DNA from: Glandiceps talaboti
Taxonomy: Eukaryota > Hemichordata > Enteropneusta > Spengelidae
Length of the DNA: 12,500 nucleotides
Assembly: GCF_964340395.1 (NCBI RefSeq)
Contig: NC_135561.1
Location: 19,374,240 to 19,386,739 of the forward strand
Direction: 5' to 3'
Position 1 is the first letter of the stretch. Each line of letters starts with the position of its first letter. Both the position numbers and the translations under genes were made by a program. A model generated the notes under the pieces. The model was not told the origin of the DNA. It worked only from the letters and a program-made list of their open reading frames with translations, and ran no database searches. Positions 1-12,500 of the stretch are shown one piece after another.

Positions 1-321
1 GCATCAAACCCAACCCTATAGTTTGTTCGTGATCGCCCGGATATAAATGACCCCCGCCTTCAAGGTGTTTGGTTTATAGGCACAAACAAACTGTGATAAA
101 ACATATTAGTAGCTACTGACGGTCTATTTCATTTTTAGAAAGGAATTTTGCTAGGAGGAAGTGTGTCGTCAGAATTGACAATACATAAATCTGCGTACAA
201 GTAGATGAAATATTGAATTTGTAATATAATTATCAAGTTTAAACATCAGACAATTTCTAAGTAAAACCATGTGTCCAATGACGTCAGGACTCCTACAGAA
301 ACTTCAGATGTTTTGTGACAT
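1..321. other. Intergenic, no gene seen
   Basis: AT-rich sequence without a long or conserved reading frame on either strand. It contains one perfect TGACGTCA palindrome at 279-286. Confidence 0.6.
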
Positions 322-604
322 CACAATAATAATATAATAATAATTTAATTTATTCCCAACAATATATAGTAATTACAAATTACATTTACATTTATATTTA
401 CCAGATAAATACGTATATCAATAGCTAATGGGAAGGGGGGATGGAAATAGTTGTCTTACAACTAATCAAGTCCAACAGCTTTATAAATACATTTGACAAT
501 TGACAATAAATATTATCTGGGCATATCCAATATGATATAATAAATCTGGAATCCTCAAAACTTACAGATACATACAATGCACACACAACAACAACAACAA
601 CAGC

Positions 605-642
<38 letters not shown>

Positions 643-927
643 AATAAGTAAATACTTCCAATCTAAAGTACAAAATTAACCGACTGTAGATTTTTTTTTA
701 CTCCCGTTTGAACTCTGACCTGCAGTGGATGTTCCTGATATTAATTGTATTCTATTCCATATTTTCGCACCTGCATATACTTTATAGTAAATTGACCCGA
801 CCTGTGTTTGGCTCTTGGAATACGTAAATAATCCTCGTACTTTGCCTTGTTGAGTAGAAATGACTGATTTGAGTAAATTAATTGTGAAATATCTTTGGAT
901 GCCTATTGTGTAAAACGTCATGGACAA
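322..927 (-). mobile_element. Probable 3' remnant of a non-LTR retrotransposon (CR1/L2-like)
   Basis: Read on the - strand, 927-676 gives an 83-residue open frame whose part YYKVYAGAKIWNRI resembles the C-terminal end of CR1/L2-type reverse transcriptases, usually an aromatic residue, then a Gly/Ala step, then a Leu/Ile-Trp-Asn pair, followed by a Lys-rich end (here GSKKKS). Downstream on the same strand come a GTT microsatellite, a 3'-UTR-like stretch, an AATAAA-containing segment and a tail of ATTATT units ending near 322, which fits the 3' tails of such elements. No catalytic reverse transcriptase motif is seen, so it is a short dead fragment. The alternative is chance similarity in AT-rich DNA. 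Confidence 0.4.
585..643. repeat. (CAA)n microsatellite
   Basis: About 19 units of CAA with one CAG interruption near 601. It lies inside the proposed LINE remnant and would read GTT on that element's strand. Confidence 0.95.
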
Positions 928-2089
928 AGATCGCTAACTGTAGGTTGTGTTGGTGATAAATATTCAAAATACCCATATATGCAATGACGTCATACTTCTT
1001 ATAGTAACGCCATATAAACAAAATACGTCGCTTTAGTCACATCTTACTGCGGAGCGAAGTACACGATCCCTTTACTAAAATCGTTATATTTCATTGATTT
1101 TTTAGAAGCATTTTATCCAAAGATAAATCTTGTCCATCAAGTGCGGATGACCGTACTTTTAAATTTGTTTCCGTGAACTGATTATACTACAACAGCATAA
1201 ATAAACACGATATTATCTCTACGCAGACGAGTTGACAGTGTGACCGACTTTTCTCAAAACAAACAACTTTATGCGTTATCAATTGACTGCATGATCGGAA
1301 TGTGGTTTTTTTCCAGTCCATTATCAATCATTTAATTGCTTCGCCCTTGATTATTTTGTCATTATGTGAAGAGTTCTAATCTCAGTTGCTCACTCTGTTT
1401 TATTAATTGTTCGATGCCACAAATGTAAGCTAATATTTTGGGTGTTGACTGTTGTGGCTGTCAGAATGTAGGCTGGATGTCGCAGACAGTTTACAATTAT
1501 ATACTTATGCAAAAATTCCAAAAAAAACCCTACCCATATAATTGTTAACCCAAATGTTTGAATTCGATGGTCTTTTTGTTATCATTGCAGCCGTTGGGTT
1601 TAGATGGAGTAATTCTTTTGATCGAACCTCTTTATTAACAATAACTTATACCAGACAGTTTGTCGTTGTTCACACCTAATTTTACGCCTAACCCGACATT
1701 GACCTTCAAAGGATTTGGAGCTAATATGTATGGATTTAATGTTGAGACTTAAAAATTATGAATATTCACAAACTATTTCAACTGTGTTTCTGTTTTATTG
1801 ATAGTAACGTTATGTTATTTAATTCTGTATTCGGCCCTTGTAGTCGGCCATCACCAAATCCTTCACAGTTTTATGTAAACTACAAACGAACAGAAAACTA
1901 GTTTCCAAAAATATCCACGTCCTTTTTCTTTGGAAATTCCATTTTATTCACTTTTCCTATGATCAGAAAACACTACGGGCATCCAGATTTCTATCAAGCT
2001 TCCATTGGTACTGGCCTTTCTTCCAACTAAAAATTGGAAAAACAACATTTATTTTTGTTTAGATTTTGGGTGGTCTGTAACGTTAAGAT
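928..2089. other. Intergenic, no gene seen
   Basis: No reading frame with recognisable protein character on either strand. One perfect TGACGTCA is at 985-992. Otherwise it is plain AT-rich sequence. Confidence 0.6.
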
Positions 2090-2116
2090 AAGGGAGGGTA
2101 CCTTCACTAATTACAA

Positions 2117-2142
2117 GGGGGTGGGCCGGGGAATGGGGAGGG
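2117..2142 (+). other. Predicted G-quadruplex motif
   Basis: Five G-runs of three or more bases separated by one to three bases: 2117-2121, 2123-2125, 2128-2131, 2135-2138 and 2140-2142. This satisfies the usual G4 pattern and sits in the left end of the candidate transposon. Confidence 0.6.
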
Positions 2143-2614
2143 TAATTTTTACAAATAAGTCCTCAGGGGATAGAGGGAAATGTTTTAGAAAATGGAAATT
2201 AGGGGAGGGTCACATTTTACATGGACTCGTTTTTTATCTAACTTTGCCATTATCCCACCGCTGCCACATCCTACCTCTACTATGTCCCACCACTGCCACC
2301 ATTGTAAAATCATATCATAACATATCAGTGAAATCAATTAATTAACTGTTAGTTGTGGTGTGAGGAGAGGAGCAAGTCTCACAGCATACAAATATCCTGG
2401 GGATAATGTGACTGGGGATGTTAACTTCTATCCTGAGGTTGTCAGTTGTGTGCCCATTGGGAGTTCTGGCCTTCAGCTCGGCCAATTCAATCCAAATTAC
2501 TATTATTAATTCGGAATACGAACGTAAACTCACAGTGGCGGTAATAGTGGGAAACAACAAATGTCTTTAAAAACTATCAATGTGGTGGGATCTTCCTACA
2601 GAAAAATTCCCTGT

Positions 2615-2679
2615 TTCTAGTGGGATTCAAATCCAGGTCCGCCTGACTACTAATTTGAGCTCTAACACACATGCCACAG
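2615..2679 (-). mobile_element. tRNA-like SINE head fragment
   Basis: On the - strand, GTGGCAT followed by GTTAGAGCTC resembles the A-box half of tRNA-derived SINEs, and 2634-2622 reads GGATTTGAATCCC, close to the B-box consensus GGTTCGANTCC. The spacing between the halves is suitable for an internal Pol III promoter. It does not fold as an intact tRNA. It lies inside the 2090-2835 element and may be a nested insertion. Confidence 0.4.
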
Positions 2680-2835
2680 GGATGCGTTGTTAAAAATGTT
2701 TGTCATGGACATATTTGAACAGGGAGAGGGTCATATTTTAGAGCAAGGAAATTGAGGGAGGGATACATTTTATGCCACAAACAGGGATTGATTTCCTCCC
2801 GCCCCGCCCCCTTGTAATTACTGAAGGCTCCCTAA

Positions 2836-3427
2836 ATTGTCCTCAGTACAACAAAGTTCAAAATGGCTGACATTTTGGCAGTAACCCTTCTAATAGTTAA
2901 ATCATCACAACCATACCTTGAATGTTGGTGTTAACTTGTTTAAAGCATACTGAGCTCGTTAAATACTTATAGACTAAAGAGTATAGGGACAGGTGGATGC
3001 CAGTAGCTTGTTTTTATATAGTTGTATTCAATTCCTACCACTGTGTTCTTCCAATGAAACATTTTGCAAGATGCACAAACCAACACACATCCACCACGGA
3101 TGGACAAAAACAGACCAAAAGATCACACACACACAAACAATATGGACAAGATAAGAGTCACACACAAATTTACAGAGACTGTTACATTGAAGTCTGCAAT
3201 TACAGCCCATCATCGTAAAAACGAACTCGCAAAGTATTATTGTTGAGGGGGCGAGTTCAATAGCCCTGTAGCACGAATTAGGGGAGGGTCTATGGTTAGA
3301 TGTATACTTTAAAGGCGTTGCCGTTCTAAACCATGGATAAGGGTGATAAATTGATATTTATTACACCTTCGTTAGATAAAACGGAAGTATTACACTTATG
3401 TTTCTCACAACTCGTCAAGCGAGCTGA
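2836..3427. other. Upstream flank, no gene seen
   Basis: Contains CA-rich low-complexity sequence around 3075-3170 and, at 3276-3290, an exact 15-base copy of a motif of the 2090-2835 element (AATTAGGGGAGGGTC, also at 2197-2211). Short open frames here overlap each other on both strands and have no family resemblance. It should contain the promoter of the dipeptidase gene, but no specific element can be named. Confidence 0.55.
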
Positions 3428-3529
3428 AGAGACAGTACTCAGCTAGTTATACAGGGAAAGGTTCAACGCGCACTTTATACTCGTTTTTGTGGGAATCGAA
3501 AACAGACAAAAAGACAGCATTTTAGCAAA
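3428..3529 (+). promoter_or_regulatory. Probable 5' leader of the dipeptidase gene
   Basis: No ATG occurs between the in-frame stop at 3425-3427 and the start codon at 3530, so a transcript starting here would have a clean leader. TATA-like strings (TTATAC at 3447 and 3475) are present but are not convincing core promoter elements in AT-rich DNA. The transcription start cannot be placed from sequence. Confidence 0.35.
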
Positions 3530-11952
<8,423 letters not shown>

Positions 11953-12120
11953 GTAAGGTTACACTACGTACTACTGGCCGCAGTAAAAATGTTAAAGGGG
12001 CAAGTAAGTAAGTGTGTGTGTGGTGGGGGGAGGGGGTCAGTGTTTGTGTCAGTAGCTTGGTGACGGTGGTTATATATATGTGTATGTGAGGAAGAGATAA
12101 ATAAGGGGGAGAAGGGATGA

Positions 12121-12173
12121 GAGGAGGAGGAGGAGGAGAATGGGAGGGGAAGGACGGACGGACGGACGGACGG
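12121..12173. repeat. (GAG)n and (GGAC)n microsatellites
   Basis: About six GAG units at 12121-12139 and about five and a half GGAC units at 12152-12173, separated by a short purine-rich stretch. Confidence 0.9.
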
Positions 12174-12262
12174 TCGAAGAAACAGAAGTAAGACAGTGGT
12201 AAACGTGGAGGATGATAGACCGTGAAAGAAACAGATGGGCATAAAAACAGATGGGTTGTAAT

Positions 12263-12290
12263 TAAGATACGCCGTATTGGGGCGCCATCA
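12263..12290. repeat. Possible third, internally deleted copy of the palindromic element
   Basis: TAAGATACGCCGTA followed by GGGGCGCCATCA joins what look like the left and right ends of copies 1 and 2 without the middle. It is short, so chance is possible. Confidence 0.3.
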
Positions 12291-12500
12291 TCCATCAATC
12301 TATCCCTCTGAAGAGGTGAGGGTGGAACGACGTGGACACGATATATCTTCTAACAAACAGACTGAGTAATTGAGATAAGTGTTGAAATAGATTGTCGAAG
12401 CGAAATGGACAGAGTTGCATAGAATGAGAGACCTAGAGTGAAAACAAGTTGTAGAAATTTTCTAATATAGATATTATCTAAGGTAATTCTTTTGTTTTTT

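Larger units (their letters stand above)
2090..2835. mobile_element. Candidate non-autonomous DNA transposon with G/C-rich inverted ends
   Basis: The left end (2090-2131) and the reverse complement of the right end (2797-2835) share AGGGAG, then TTCACTAATTACAAGGGGG (G for C at one place in the right copy), then a G-rich stretch. Inside, 2166-2222 and 2720-2775 are diverged direct copies with the pattern of a GGGA-rich start, ATTTTAGA, GGAAATT, GGGAGGG and ACATTTTA. No transposase is encoded. The middle (about 2240-2700) differs and seems to include a separate tRNA-like insertion. Target site duplications were not identified, so the exact ends are uncertain. Confidence 0.5.
11953..12500 (+). 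other. Start of intron 7, no exon seen
   Basis: Begins with the donor GTAAGG and holds G-rich and purine-rich simple sequence: GT/G-rich at about 12011-12036, (GAG)n at 12121-12139 and (GGAC)n at 12152-12173. The next dipeptidase exon is not recognised before the window ends. An open frame on the - strand here is a low-complexity Pro/Ser/Leu artefact. Confidence 0.85.

Noticed and set aside
2034-2345. 103-residue open frame on the + strand
   Set aside because: Lies across the end of the G-rich-end element; composition follows the repeat and no family is recognised.
3064-3246. Overlapping short open frames upstream of the gene
   Set aside because: They overlap on both strands in CA-rich low-complexity sequence, with no good protein signature.

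Overview
The window looks like nuclear DNA of an animal, most likely a marine invertebrate such as a mollusc, hemichordate or cephalochordate. It is AT-rich and mostly non-coding, has long microsatellites, GT-AG introns with good consensus sites, tRNA-derived SINE sequence and small palindromic elements. Nothing in it looks bacterial or viral. I cannot name the species from the sequence.

One protein-coding gene is supported. It lies on the + strand and is cut by the right edge: a membrane dipeptidase (renal dipeptidase, DPEP family, peptidase M19). Seven exons (3530-3762, 6669-6795, 7270-7402, 9812-9962, 10238-10298, 11185-11361, 11850-11952) join in a continuous frame with intron phases 2, 0, 1, 2, 0, 0, 1 and give the first 328 residues plus one base of the next codon. 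All expected metal ligands encoded in this part are present (His79, Asp81, Glu182, His252, His273), as are His209, Arg284 and four cysteines at the positions of the two known intrachain disulfides. The N-terminus is unusual for the family as known in mammals: a Ser/Glu-rich head, then Lys-Arg-Lys-Lys, then a hydrophobic segment of about 25 residues, which suggests a type II membrane anchor. The last part of the catalytic domain and the C-terminus are off the window.

Layout. 1-3427 is intergenic. It contains the probable 3' remnant of a LINE on the - strand (322-927), a candidate transposon with G/C-rich inverted ends (2090-2835) enclosing a tRNA-like SINE fragment, and no convincing gene. 3428-3529 is the 5' leader. 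Intron 1 (2.9 kb) carries a 0.5-kb ATC/ACC satellite with a higher-order period. Intron 3 (2.4 kb) carries a CTGT array next to its donor, a compound CTGA/CTGT/(TC)70 tract, three 29-bp tandem repeats and a MITE-like pair of inverted repeats. Intron 4 and intron 6 hold related copies of a short palindromic element, with a possible third remnant in intron 7. Intron 5 carries a foldback hairpin followed directly by a tRNA-derived SINE.

I found no new multi-gene system. The most interesting items are the small, probably non-autonomous elements packed into the introns of the dipeptidase gene, the predicted type II anchor, and an excess of perfect TGACGTCA palindromes.
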